The notes below the pieces were generated by a model, which saw only the letters and a list, made by a program, of their open reading frames with translations, had not been told where the DNA came from and did no database searches. A program made the position numbers and the translations under genes. Positions 1 to 6,944 of a stretch of DNA of 17,005 bases are shown here, piece by piece (position 1 is the first letter of the stretch; each line of letters starts with the position of its first letter). Source of the stretch: an uncultured bacterium (lineage in GTDB: Bacteria > Cyanobacteriota > Vampirovibrionia > Gastranaerophilales > Gastranaerophilaceae); NCBI GenBank assembly GCA_900553845.1, contig USEW01000021.1, forward strand, positions 1 through 17,005, written 5' to 3'.

Positions 1-492
1 TTTACACATTTCATGAACTGTATCATGAATAGCATCATAACCAAGTTCTTTAGCACGTTTTGCAATATTTAACTTAGCTTCACAAGCACCAGCTTCAGCT
101 TGATATCTCATTTCAAGATTTCTCTTTGTTGAATCAGTAACAACTTCGCCTAATAACTCGGCAAATTTTGAAGCATGTTCAGCTTCTTCAAAAGCAATAC
201 GTTTATAAGCTTCAGCAACTTCAGGATATCCTTCACGGTCAGCTTGACGTGACATGGCAAGATACATGCCAACTTCTGTACATTCACCAATAAAGTGATC
301 TTTTAAACCCTGACATACTTCTTCATCTATACCATTTCCAACACCAATTTTATGTTCATCAGCCCATAAAGCATTTGAAGAGTTTTCTTCAACCCTTTTA
401 AATTTATCAGCGCCTACACCACACATCGGACATTTTTCAGGTGCTTTGTCACCTTCATAAGTATAACCGCATACTGTACATACAAATTTCAT
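1..492 (-). CDS. Rubrerythrin with N-terminal rubredoxin (reverse rubrerythrin type), 3' part missing
   Basis: At least 164 codons are present; the C-terminus runs off the left edge. The product begins MKFVCTVCGY and carries a rubredoxin-type FeS4 site made by C5/C8 and C21/C24 (CTVC...CPMCG). A four-helix ferritin-like diiron domain follows from about residue 50, with FIGECTEVG and FEEAEHASKF supplying carboxylate/His ligands. Classical rubrerythrins have rubredoxin at the C-terminus; the N-terminal arrangement is that of reverse rubrerythrins of anaerobes, which act as cytoplasmic NADH-linked H2O2/O2 reductases. The ATG at 492 follows a strong GGAGGG ribosome site (plus-strand ccctcc, 502-507). 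It lies downstream of rnpB with about 100 bases between and probably has its own promoter. Family assignment is firm; the exact electron donor is inferred. Confidence 0.93.
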   Translation of the reverse strand, partial: MKFVCTVCGYTYEGDKAPEKCPMCGVGADKFKRVEENSSNALWADEHKIGVGNGIDEEVCQGLKDHFIGECTEVGMYLAMSRQADREGYPEVAEAYKRIAFEEAEHASKFAELLGEVVTDSTKRNLEMRYQAEAGACEAKLNIAKRAKELGYDAIHDTVHEMCK

Positions 493-529
493 AATAACAA
501 TTCCCTCCATTAATTTTTCTACATGCAAT

Positions 530-558
530 ATATTATCATAGATATAAAATAAAAACAA
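530..558 (-). promoter_or_regulatory. Possible sigma70-like promoter of the rubrerythrin gene
   Basis: On the minus strand, TTGTTT (553-558) and TAATAT (530-535) are separated by 17 bases, upstream of the rubrerythrin start at 492. Each box deviates from consensus and the region is AT-rich, so chance matches are likely. No operator-like palindrome such as a PerR box was recognised. Confidence 0.35.
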
Positions 559-591
559 TAACTATTATTATTTTACTTAATATTTCTTAAA

Positions 592-937
592 AAAGCAGTG
601 AGTAAGCCGGGTTCTGTTCTAGCTATCATCTGTCTTTTATATTAAATTACTTTAATATTTTAGCGGATTTTTGAAAATTAAGCGGGCCGCTTTATACTTT
701 TTCAAACCTTGCACTCAACCGGGGTTTACCTCAAAGATATCTCTTGATATTTTGAAATGAGCTCTTACCTCATCTTTGCACCATTTGCCTCGTTAAAAAT
801 ATAACATTAGGCTGTCTTTTTTTCTGTGGCACTTTCCTCACAATCACTTGTACCTGACGTTATCAGGCGGTCTGCCCTTGAGTGCCCGGACTTTCCTCTA
901 AAAAAGAAAACTTTTTTAGCGATAGCTCTACTGCTTT
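592..937 (-). ncRNA. rnpB: RNase P RNA, bacterial class A
   Basis: Catalytic RNA of RNase P, which matures tRNA 5' ends. Read on the minus strand, the 5' conserved block AGGAAAGTCCGGGC (about 885-898) and the 3' block ACAGAACCCGGCTTA (about 603-617) form the P4 core. A central GAGGAAAGTGCCACAGA block matches conserved region II, and GAGGTAAACCCC (721-732) is the L15 GGU loop that pairs with tRNA CCA. The ends are set by P1, AAAGCAGT (930-937) with ACTGCTTT (592-599), and by P2, AGCTATC with GATAGCT. P3 is a perfect 9-bp hairpin, CTAAAAAAG/CTTTTTTAG. The P1 3' strand runs into a T tract, which can end transcription. Length about 346 nt is normal. End positions are deduced from pairing. Confidence 0.95.
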
Positions 938-944
938 AATGTTT

Positions 945-973
945 ATTATTACATATTTTTATATTTTTTGCAA
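945..973 (-). promoter_or_regulatory. Promoter of rnpB, overlapping the end of the thioesterase gene
   Basis: On the minus strand TTGCAA (968-973) and AATAAT (945-950) are separated by 17 bases. The predicted transcript start falls at 937-939, exactly where the P1 helix says the RNA begins. This agreement between two independent lines makes the promoter credible although each box has mismatches. Confidence 0.6.
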
Positions 974-1372
974 AATATTTTCTTTTAAAAATGCATCTTT
1001 TATATTGTCAGGAATATTTTTTAAAAGTTTACCATCTTTTATAACAACAACTTTTGTAATGGCATTTAATACTACTTTTTTTTCCTGGTTTAAAATCGTA
1101 TGAGAAAATTTAATACCAATTTTGGAAAAACTATTTAAAGTGGTATTAACAGTTAAAATATCATTTAATTTTGCGCTATATTTATAGCGTATATTTAAAT
1201 CAACAACAGGAAACAAAATATTATCTTTTTCCAAACTAGCTAAATCAAGCCCTAAAGCTTCAATAAAGTCAACACGAGCTCGTTCAAGCCATTTTATATA
1301 TGCTCCATGCCAAACAACATTATAACAATCTGTATCACTATAATAGACTCTTACTTTAAAACTATTTAACAT
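959..1372 (-). CDS. Acyl-CoA thioesterase, hotdog fold (YbgC/4-hydroxybenzoyl-CoA thioesterase-like)
   Basis: 137 residues from the ATG at 1372, the usual size for single hotdog-domain thioesterases, which hydrolyse acyl-CoA thioesters in the cytoplasm. The signature lies in residues 8-34: the stretch RVYYSDTDCYNVVWHGAYIK followed by WLERARV, matching the family pattern YxDTDxxxVVxHxxYxxWxExAR. D15 is the expected catalytic aspartate. The gene begins 2 bases after the TPR gene's stop. A TTG at 1378 would add two residues (M-I) and overlap that TGA; ATG is preferred, with no strong ribosome site to decide. It is the last protein gene of the long minus-strand run, and its 3' end contains the rnpB promoter. 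The natural substrate cannot be told from sequence. Confidence 0.9.
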   Translation of the reverse strand: MLNSFKVRVYYSDTDCYNVVWHGAYIKWLERARVDFIEALGLDLASLEKDNILFPVVDLNIRYKYSAKLNDILTVNTTLNSFSKIGIKFSHTILNQEKKVVLNAITKVVVIKDGKLLKNIPDNIKDAFLKENILQKI

Positions 1373-1374
1373 AA

Positions 1375-2988
1375 TCAATTAAACAACTCATTTAATCTAT
1401 CACTTATTTCCATAGGATCCATTTCATTAGTAATACTATTTATATCATATGCAACTTGATATAATTTTGCAGCTTCAACATTATCGCCACTTAAAGCTAT
1501 TGAACGGGCTAAATTATAATGAGCTAATGCATAATTTGGATTATAGGTAATGGCTTTTGTAAATAATTCAATTGCATGCTGCACTCGACCTAAATCATCT
1601 AAGTATATTACACCCAAATTATTATAAGCTATATCATAAGTATAATCATATTTTATTGCAAGCTCATATTCTTTAATAGCTTCCTCGGTATTTCCTATAC
1701 CCCAATGTAAAAAAGCGATATTACAATGAATTTTAGGGTTATACGGCTGAAGATTTAAAGCTTGGCGGTATACCAGAAGAGCATTTTCATATTCATTTTT
1801 TTCATAAAATATACTTCCTAAATTAACATATATATCAATATCTTTAGGAGTCAAAAGATAAGCACTTTGATATGCTAAAACTGCAGCATCTTTGTTTGCA
1901 CCTGATTCCTGAAGCACATACCCAAGTGTCTGAGCAATGACACTTGTCCATAGCGGATTTGGATTTAAGGTAATTGCATTTTCATATCGTGCAACAGCAC
2001 CTGTTACATCACCTTTTAAGTATAATATATTTCCTAAATTACTTTGATATTCTGCAACATGAGGTTGTATTTCAATTAGTTTTAGATAAGTAATGACTGC
2101 ATTATCATAATCACCAAGTTCTTCATACAAATGGCACAATTCCTGATGTGCACCAATATTTAAACTATCAAGCCAAATCGCCATTTTATATTCGCATATT
2201 GCGTCATCTAACCTTCCTACAATACGATATACATATCCAAGTAAACAATATAATGTTGCAAATTTGGGCGATTTATCTATAGCTTGACGATATAATTTTA
2301 TTGCTTCATTAACTTTTTTATTTTGCACCAAATATAATGCCTGAGTTATTAACGGTAAATATTTCATAAATGATATTGTTCTAATACTATTTTTTATTGC
2401 ATCTCTATCAAAAGGTAAAGTTAGAAAAGCTAAAACGAATTCTTTTAATATTCTAACTCTTTCTTTTAATTCACGATGAGGCATTATTTTTAGAATATTA
2501 AATATTAGATAATGAGCACTTGAAGACTTAAGTTTACCATATTTTACAGCTAACTTTGCCCAATCAAGTGCTTCATGAAAATTACTTTTTTTTAAGTATA
2601 TTTTTGATATCATCAAATATGCTTTTGCACATTTGGGCTTTTGTTCCAAAACCTTATTAAAATATTGTAATGATTTTTCAAAATCGTCCTTATAAAAAAA
2701 GGCTAATGCTAATTTAAATAAAATGTCACAATTATTTAAATTAGATTCTAAAGCAAGCTGATATTCATTTATTGCTTCATCTATATACATTTTAGCTTGT
2801 GATAAATCCAAATGTTTTTCCAAATACAAATCACCTAAATTAACATGTATTTCATAATTATTAGGATTTAAGCTGAGTTCTTGCCTACATAAATCAATAG
2901 CTTCTTGAATACAACCTTGTTTTTTCATTTTATTTATGGAATTTTTTATTTTTTTTTGATTTTTTTCCATAGTATGAATATTTTTCAT
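1375..2988 (-). CDS. Tetratricopeptide-repeat (TPR) protein
   Basis: 537 residues made almost wholly of TPR units: roughly three in residues 25-160, a less regular helical spacer at about 165-215, then about eight from 215 to 520, including clear units such as AIKLYRQAIDKSPKFATLY and YNNLGVIYLDDLGRVQHA. TPR arrays form a superhelical scaffold for protein-protein contact; there is no signal peptide, membrane segment or added enzyme domain. A basic, lysine-rich N-terminus (residues 1-24) precedes the array. The ATG at 2986-2988 overlaps the TAA of the PilZ gene (TAATG), so translation was coupled to pilZ. Codons about 20-37 are the source of the inverted copy that now interrupts pilZ. Binding partner unknown; PilZ protein is a contextual guess only. 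Confidence 0.88.
   Translation of the reverse strand: MKNIHTMEKNQKKIKNSINKMKKQGCIQEAIDLCRQELSLNPNNYEIHVNLGDLYLEKHLDLSQAKMYIDEAINEYQLALESNLNNCDILFKLALAFFYKDDFEKSLQYFNKVLEQKPKCAKAYLMISKIYLKKSNFHEALDWAKLAVKYGKLKSSSAHYLIFNILKIMPHRELKERVRILKEFVLAFLTLPFDRDAIKNSIRTISFMKYLPLITQALYLVQNKKVNEAIKLYRQAIDKSPKFATLYCLLGYVYRIVGRLDDAICEYKMAIWLDSLNIGAHQELCHLYEELGDYDNAVITYLKLIEIQPHVAEYQSNLGNILYLKGDVTGAVARYENAITLNPNPLWTSVIAQTLGYVLQESGANKDAAVLAYQSAYLLTPKDIDIYVNLGSIFYEKNEYENALLVYRQALNLQPYNPKIHCNIAFLHWGIGNTEEAIKEYELAIKYDYTYDIAYNNLGVIYLDDLGRVQHAIELFTKAITYNPNYALAHYNLARSIALSGDNVEAAKLYQVAYDINSITNEMDPMEISDRLNELFN
2878..2931 (+). repeat. Left arm of a perfect 54-bp inverted repeat (donor copy, inside the TPR gene)
   Basis: This stretch codes on the minus strand for TPR residues near MKKQGCIQEAIDLCRQE and is in the right reading frame there, so it is the original copy. 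Its exact reverse complement is at 3137-3190. The arms are separated by 205 bases. Confidence 0.95.
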
Positions 2989-3649
2989 TATTTATCCCAC
3001 ATTTCACAAACTTCAAGTTCAAGACATTTTTTTATTATTTTATTTCGGTCAGAATCTTTTATATTTTCATAAAAGAACAAATATTCCTGCTCTTTAAAAT
3101 GTTCCTTCTTTTCTATTTTACCTTTAATTATAACAGAAAATGAAAAAACAAGGTTGTATTCAAGAAGCTATTGATTTATGTAGGCAAGAAATTATCCAAA
3201 GTAAGACTTATTTTATACTCTTCATCTTGTTTTAAAAGTCTGTTTGTTATAAACCTTAAGGCTTCACCACCTAGATCCTTTGTTGTTATATTAAAAGACT
3301 CGTTTGTTTCGGGGTCAATTAATATAGCTTGACTTATCCAACTTGCACGTATGTATTTTCTTCTTTGTATATTTTTATAATCATTTGGAAAATCGATAAT
3401 CAACTTTTCCCTCAATGGATTTAAAACAATTGAGTCAAAAGCACGTATTCCGTTGTTAGTAAATATGTACACTAATATAGTCGTACCTTCATTTAGATAT
3501 TGGCTTGCTTGTTCATAATTCTCTCTGGGTCTTGATACTTCAAGTCTGTCATATTCAATATTAGCTATTTTGGCTACAATAGATTCTACCTGACCGTCAC
3601 AATTTAGATATTCAATTTTTACCTCATTACCAATCTTTAATGCTTTCAT
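2988..3649 (-). pseudogene. PilZ-domain protein gene split by a 53/54-bp inverted insertion
   Basis: The intact frame from 3649 gives residues 1-153 (YcgR-like N-terminal domain, then the start of PilZ), then enters inverted-repeat sequence and stops (FLPT, TAA ending at 3176). The missing end is readable at 3136-2988 in another frame: VIIKGKIEKKEHFKEQEYLF followed by FYENIKDSDRNKIIKK, a typical PilZ C-terminus, ending in a TAA that overlaps the TPR ATG. Removing 53 bp joins the halves as LDN-S-VIIKGK, giving 202 residues. PilZ domains bind c-di-GMP through RxxxR, here R97 to R101 in RRKYIR. The second motif, normally (D/N)xSxxG, is degenerate: DLGGEA at 125-130, with Gly for Ser and Ala for Gly, so binding is uncertain. 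Start has a strong GGGGG site 12 bases after the M16 gene. No other decay is seen. Confidence 0.85.
3137..3190 (+). repeat. Right arm of the 54-bp inverted repeat (inserted copy, inside pilZ)
   Basis: Exact reverse complement of 2878-2931, sitting in the middle of the PilZ domain. Read on the plus strand it codes MKKQGCIQEAIDLCRQE, with no ribosome site and no continuing gene. The real insert is 53 bp, because one T at the junction can belong to either side: taking out 53 bp restores the PilZ frame, taking out 54 does not. Confidence 0.95.
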
Positions 3650-3661
3650 TTTTAGCCCCCT

Positions 3662-4921
3662 TTAAATGTGTTTATAATTTTTATCATCAACTTGTGACAA
3701 ATATTTATTTTGTGCTAAAATAGTTAATACAAATTTGTCATTAAAATATTTATCGGCAACTTTTTTGATATCTTGAATTTTTACATTTTTTATTTTTTTT
3801 ATAAATTCTTCTTCATATTCATAACCAAGTCCATTTATCTCAAAACCGCTATACATTGAACTTTCAAGTATATTAGTTTCATAATAAAAATTTCTTTTAC
3901 CCAATATATTATTCTTTGTATTTTCTAATTCCGCTTCTGTTATATCTGTTTTTTTAATTCTTTCAATTTCATACAAAAATCCTTCAATTGAAGTTTTTAT
4001 ATTATCAGGATGTGTAGCAATATAAACGTTTATATTTGCTGATTTATTGTATAATTCATATGAACTTCGAACAACATAAGCAAGACCTTTTTTATCACGC
4101 AATTCTAAAAATAAACGTGAAGACAATCCACATGCTCCAAGAAGTGTGTTCATAACAAGAATTGGAGCATAATCCTCACTTTTATAAGTGTCACATAAAT
4201 ATCCCAAAATTATTTGAGCTTGTGCTACATCATCTTTTTCAATCTTTATAATTTTCGCTTCATTTAAAGTTACTTCCTCAATTTTTGACTCAACATTTTG
4301 AGATTCTAGATAATTAAATTTATCATTAATTATTTTTACAATTTCATCTTTATTAAAATCCCCAACAATCGACATAACTTTTTGAGAATTATTTATTATT
4401 TTATTATATGCTTTGATAATATCTGCTTTTTGTATCTTATCAATATCCTCCAAAGTTTTTGTCATGGTGTTTCCATAATGATGTTCTTTATATAAATTCC
4501 GGTAAAAAGCATCATAAGCGACACTTTTTGGAGAATCCAAACGTGCTTGAATTTCCCCTTTTAATTTTATTTTTTCTTTTTCCAGTTCTTCAAATGTTGA
4601 ATTTTCAATTATATCTGTTAATATATCCAAAGCTAAATTAAAGTCGTCATTTAAACAAAATATTTTAAACTGTAAACTATCGGATTTTAAACTTGAATAA
4701 CATTCAATTGCATTCTCTTCAAGAATATTAGCCAACTCACTTGATGAATACTTTTTAGTACCTTGAAAAAAGAGTCTGTTTAAAAGTGAATATAGACCGC
4801 TATATTTTTCTTGTTCGTTAATTTTTAAATATAAAGTAAAAGCTATTCTTGGCGTTTTTTTATTAATCTTAGTTATTAAATTTATTCCATTATCTAAATT
4901 TATCTTATGCAATGAACACAT
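3662..4921 (-). CDS. M16-family peptidase, non-catalytic partner subunit
   Basis: 419 residues with the two-lobed M16 (insulinase-like) layout. The zinc site is absent: where the catalytic paralogue has HFVEH, this protein has SLLNR (residues 45-49) just before the conserved FxGT. The C-terminal half keeps the substrate-binding R/Y pair, R274 and Y281, in LRDKKGLAYVV. In heterodimeric M16B proteases, like mitochondrial processing peptidase, one subunit brings zinc and the other the R/Y pair; this is the second kind. It starts 3 bases after the catalytic gene stops, with AAAGGA as ribosome site inside that gene's end, so the two should be made together. No signal peptide, so probably cytoplasmic. 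Substrate unknown. Confidence 0.9.
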   Translation of the reverse strand: MCSLHKINLDNGINLITKINKKTPRIAFTLYLKINEQEKYSGLYSLLNRLFFQGTKKYSSSELANILEENAIECYSSLKSDSLQFKIFCLNDDFNLALDILTDIIENSTFEELEKEKIKLKGEIQARLDSPKSVAYDAFYRNLYKEHHYGNTMTKTLEDIDKIQKADIIKAYNKIINNSQKVMSIVGDFNKDEIVKIINDKFNYLESQNVESKIEEVTLNEAKIIKIEKDDVAQAQIILGYLCDTYKSEDYAPILVMNTLLGACGLSSRLFLELRDKKGLAYVVRSSYELYNKSANINVYIATHPDNIKTSIEGFLYEIERIKKTDITEAELENTKNNILGKRNFYYETNILESSMYSGFEINGLGYEYEEEFIKKIKNVKIQDIKKVADKYFNDKFVLTILAQNKYLSQVDDKNYKHI

Positions 4922-4924
4922 TAT

Positions 4925-6274
4925 TTAATTATCCTTTTCATTTTTATTGGGTAGCAAGATTGAAACAGTCACAAAATCTAAATTTATATACTCTTTTGAG
5001 ATTTGAAGCAAATCGGAAATTGTCATTTTATCAACAATTTTCAAGTAATCTTCAATTGGTTTTATATCATTTAATTTTGTCATATAATCACCAATTGTTT
5101 CAGATATTGAAGAGACTGTTTCAGAATCACAAGCAAACGAAGAGAGAATTTTTTTCTTTGCTTTATTAAACTCTCTATCAGTTATTGATTCGTTTATTTT
5201 ATTTATTTCATCATTAATAAGTTTTAAAGCAATATCTTTTTTTTCCGGTTTAAAATTAGCCTGTATAAAAAAGTTACTTCCATCTTTAAACTGATAATGA
5301 CAAGATGAAACCATATTAAAAACAGAGTCTGAAGCTTTCTCAATCAAATTTTGATGAAGACGGGAACTTATCCCCTCGCCTAAAATAATACTTATCATAT
5401 CAAGCGCAATAATTTCTTTTAATTTGCAAGCTCTAGGACCCAAAAAACCATACATCATAAACCCTGTATTTACATTAGCAGTTTTCTCAAAAAATTGAGC
5501 AGGTTTCCTTGAATCGAGTACATATTCTTTCATACTCAAATTATTTTCACGCCCTTTAAAATCAAATTCTTTTAACAGCAACTTTAATATTTCATCTTCA
5601 TCAAAATCACCAACAGCAATAGTTGTAATATTATTTGGTGTATAAAATTTCAAATAATATTCCATAACTTTTTCCCGAGGTATTGATGATATAATCTGAC
5701 GTTTTCCAATAACATCACGTTTATATGGGTGTTGTGTGTACATATTTTGATTACATTGATTATAAACTTTTGTCCAGGGATTATCCTCACACATCCCTAT
5801 TTCTTCAATAACAACCGAACGTTCTCTTTTAAGCTTAGGCGTTTCCTTATCAAAATCAAATGGAAGCCCGAGCTCTTCTTCAGGGAATATTGGATTTATC
5901 ATCATATCAGCATGAAGTTTTATAGCAAGTTTAAAGTCTTCACCATTTTTTCCATACGGCAAAGTCACATAATAAAAAGTATAATCCTTCCAGGTTGCAG
6001 CGTTAACAATAGCGCCTTTAGCCTCAAGAGTTTTATCAAAATATCCGGCTTTATATGTTTTAGTTCCCTTAAACATAACATGCTCAACAAAATGAGAAAT
6101 TCCATTAATCTCATCATCTTCATTTATCGAACCGGTTTTTACCCAGCTTGAAATATTACATAAACCGCCGCTTTTATAACCTAAAACAATTTTATGACCA
6201 TTTTCTCGTTCAATAATTTTTAGAGGTTTTTCTAAATAAGGATAATTGACTTCCTCTATTTTCAAATTTTCCAA
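4925..6274 (-). CDS. M16-family zinc metallopeptidase, catalytic subunit
   Basis: 449 residues. The inverted zinc-binding motif HxxEH is H61-F-V-E64-H65 in ISHFVEHVMFKGT; the third ligand is expected at E157/E158 in RSVVIEEIGMCEDNP, after a short insertion (about 134-148) that lengthens the usual spacing. The R/Y pair of the C-terminal half is missing: the region after ISSRL reads LIEKASDSVF, with Phe for Tyr. It thus complements the downstream subunit. The start is TTG at 6272-6274, preceded by a good GAGGAA site six bases upstream; no ATG fits. It follows the CinA-like gene by 52 bases. Expected to cut peptides as an M16B heterodimer; the heterodimer is inferred from the complementary losses. 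Confidence 0.93.
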   Translation of the reverse strand: MENLKIEEVNYPYLEKPLKIIERENGHKIVLGYKSGGLCNISSWVKTGSINEDDEINGISHFVEHVMFKGTKTYKAGYFDKTLEAKGAIVNAATWKDYTFYYVTLPYGKNGEDFKLAIKLHADMMINPIFPEEELGLPFDFDKETPKLKRERSVVIEEIGMCEDNPWTKVYNQCNQNMYTQHPYKRDVIGKRQIISSIPREKVMEYYLKFYTPNNITTIAVGDFDEDEILKLLLKEFDFKGRENNLSMKEYVLDSRKPAQFFEKTANVNTGFMMYGFLGPRACKLKEIIALDMISIILGEGISSRLHQNLIEKASDSVFNMVSSCHYQFKDGSNFFIQANFKPEKKDIALKLINDEINKINESITDREFNKAKKKILSSFACDSETVSSISETIGDYMTKLNDIKPIEDYLKIVDKMTISDLLQISKEYINLDFVTVSILLPNKNEKDN

Positions 6275-6280
6275 TCTTTA

Positions 6281-6286
6281 TTCCTC
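6281..6286 (-). promoter_or_regulatory. Ribosome binding site GAGGAA supporting a TTG start
   Basis: GAGGAA on the minus strand, six bases before the TTG at 6274. It decides the start of the catalytic M16 gene, which has no nearby in-frame ATG. Confidence 0.75.
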
Positions 6287-6326
6287 AAATAAATATAGTA
6301 ACTTATTATATTCTATCAATTTTTTT

Positions 6327-6944
6327 CTATTTTGCATAATATTTTAACAAAAAATCATACAATAGTTTTAACGCTGCTTGTGAAAACTCGATTTTTGAAT
6401 ACTTACGTATTAGATTATTTTTAAATTCACTTTTATTTTTATATGGATTTTTGTTAAACATATTATATTTTTTTACAATAAAATTTTCTTTATTGGCAAC
6501 ACACATATAAACAAGCCCCAATTCTTTTGATTTTGTATCGCCTGATGGACCTAAAATACCCGTTATACTTAATGCTATATCAATTTGAGGATTATTTTTC
6601 AAAACACCTTGAGCCATTTCAATTGCACATTTTTCACTAACAGCTCCGTATTTTATTAAAGTTTCATATGAAACGCCCAAAAATTTTTCTTTAGCTTCAT
6701 TTGCATATGTAACAAAATTTATCCTAATATAATTTGAACTTCCTGAAATATCAGTCAAGCGGCTTGAAACAAGACCGCCTGTACAAGATTCTGCTGTTGC
6801 AACTTCAAGATTCTTTTCTTTTAAAATCTTACCAATTTTAAGCTCAATATTGTTAAAATAATAAGTATATGTATTTTTAAATATTTTAAAAAGAATGTTA
6901 AACACTTTAAACAAAGGCTCTTTCTTAATTTGTAGGTACATCAA
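6327..6944 (-). CDS. pncC: CinA C-terminal-type nicotinamide-nucleotide amidohydrolase (PncC-like)
   Basis: 205 residues from the first possible start. The family signature is ATAESCTGG (A51-G57 region), followed by VTYANEAKEKFLGV, GAVSEKCAIEMA and SITGILGPSGDTKSKELGLVY. The family converts NMN to nicotinate mononucleotide plus ammonia, in pyridine nucleotide salvage; this is the stand-alone C-terminal domain without the N-terminal MoCF-like domain of full CinA. Homologues normally begin about 10-15 residues before ATAES, whereas here about 35 extra residues, including a hydrophobic/aromatic stretch (LFKVFNILFKIFKNTYTYYF), come first and overlap the upstream gene by 20 bases. Starts possible at TTG 6944, ATG 6941, or a later in-frame GTG/TTG; none has a convincing ribosome site. 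Confidence 0.88.
   Translation of the reverse strand: MMYLQIKKEPLFKVFNILFKIFKNTYTYYFNNIELKIGKILKEKNLEVATAESCTGGLVSSRLTDISGSSNYIRINFVTYANEAKEKFLGVSYETLIKYGAVSEKCAIEMAQGVLKNNPQIDIALSITGILGPSGDTKSKELGLVYMCVANKENFIVKKYNMFNKNPYKNKSEFKNNLIRKYSKIEFSQAALKLLYDFLLKYYAK

Noticed and set aside
3137..3190. A new small gene on the plus strand starting at the MKKQG codon in the inverted copy
   Set aside because: It is a copied piece of the TPR gene with no ribosome site, and the frame carries on only briefly.
5729..6151. Open frames of 125-140 codons on the plus strand inside the M16 and trpB genes (also 12116-12493)
   Set aside because: They lie opposite strongly supported genes, have no ribosome sites or domains, and have a composition typical of antisense frames.
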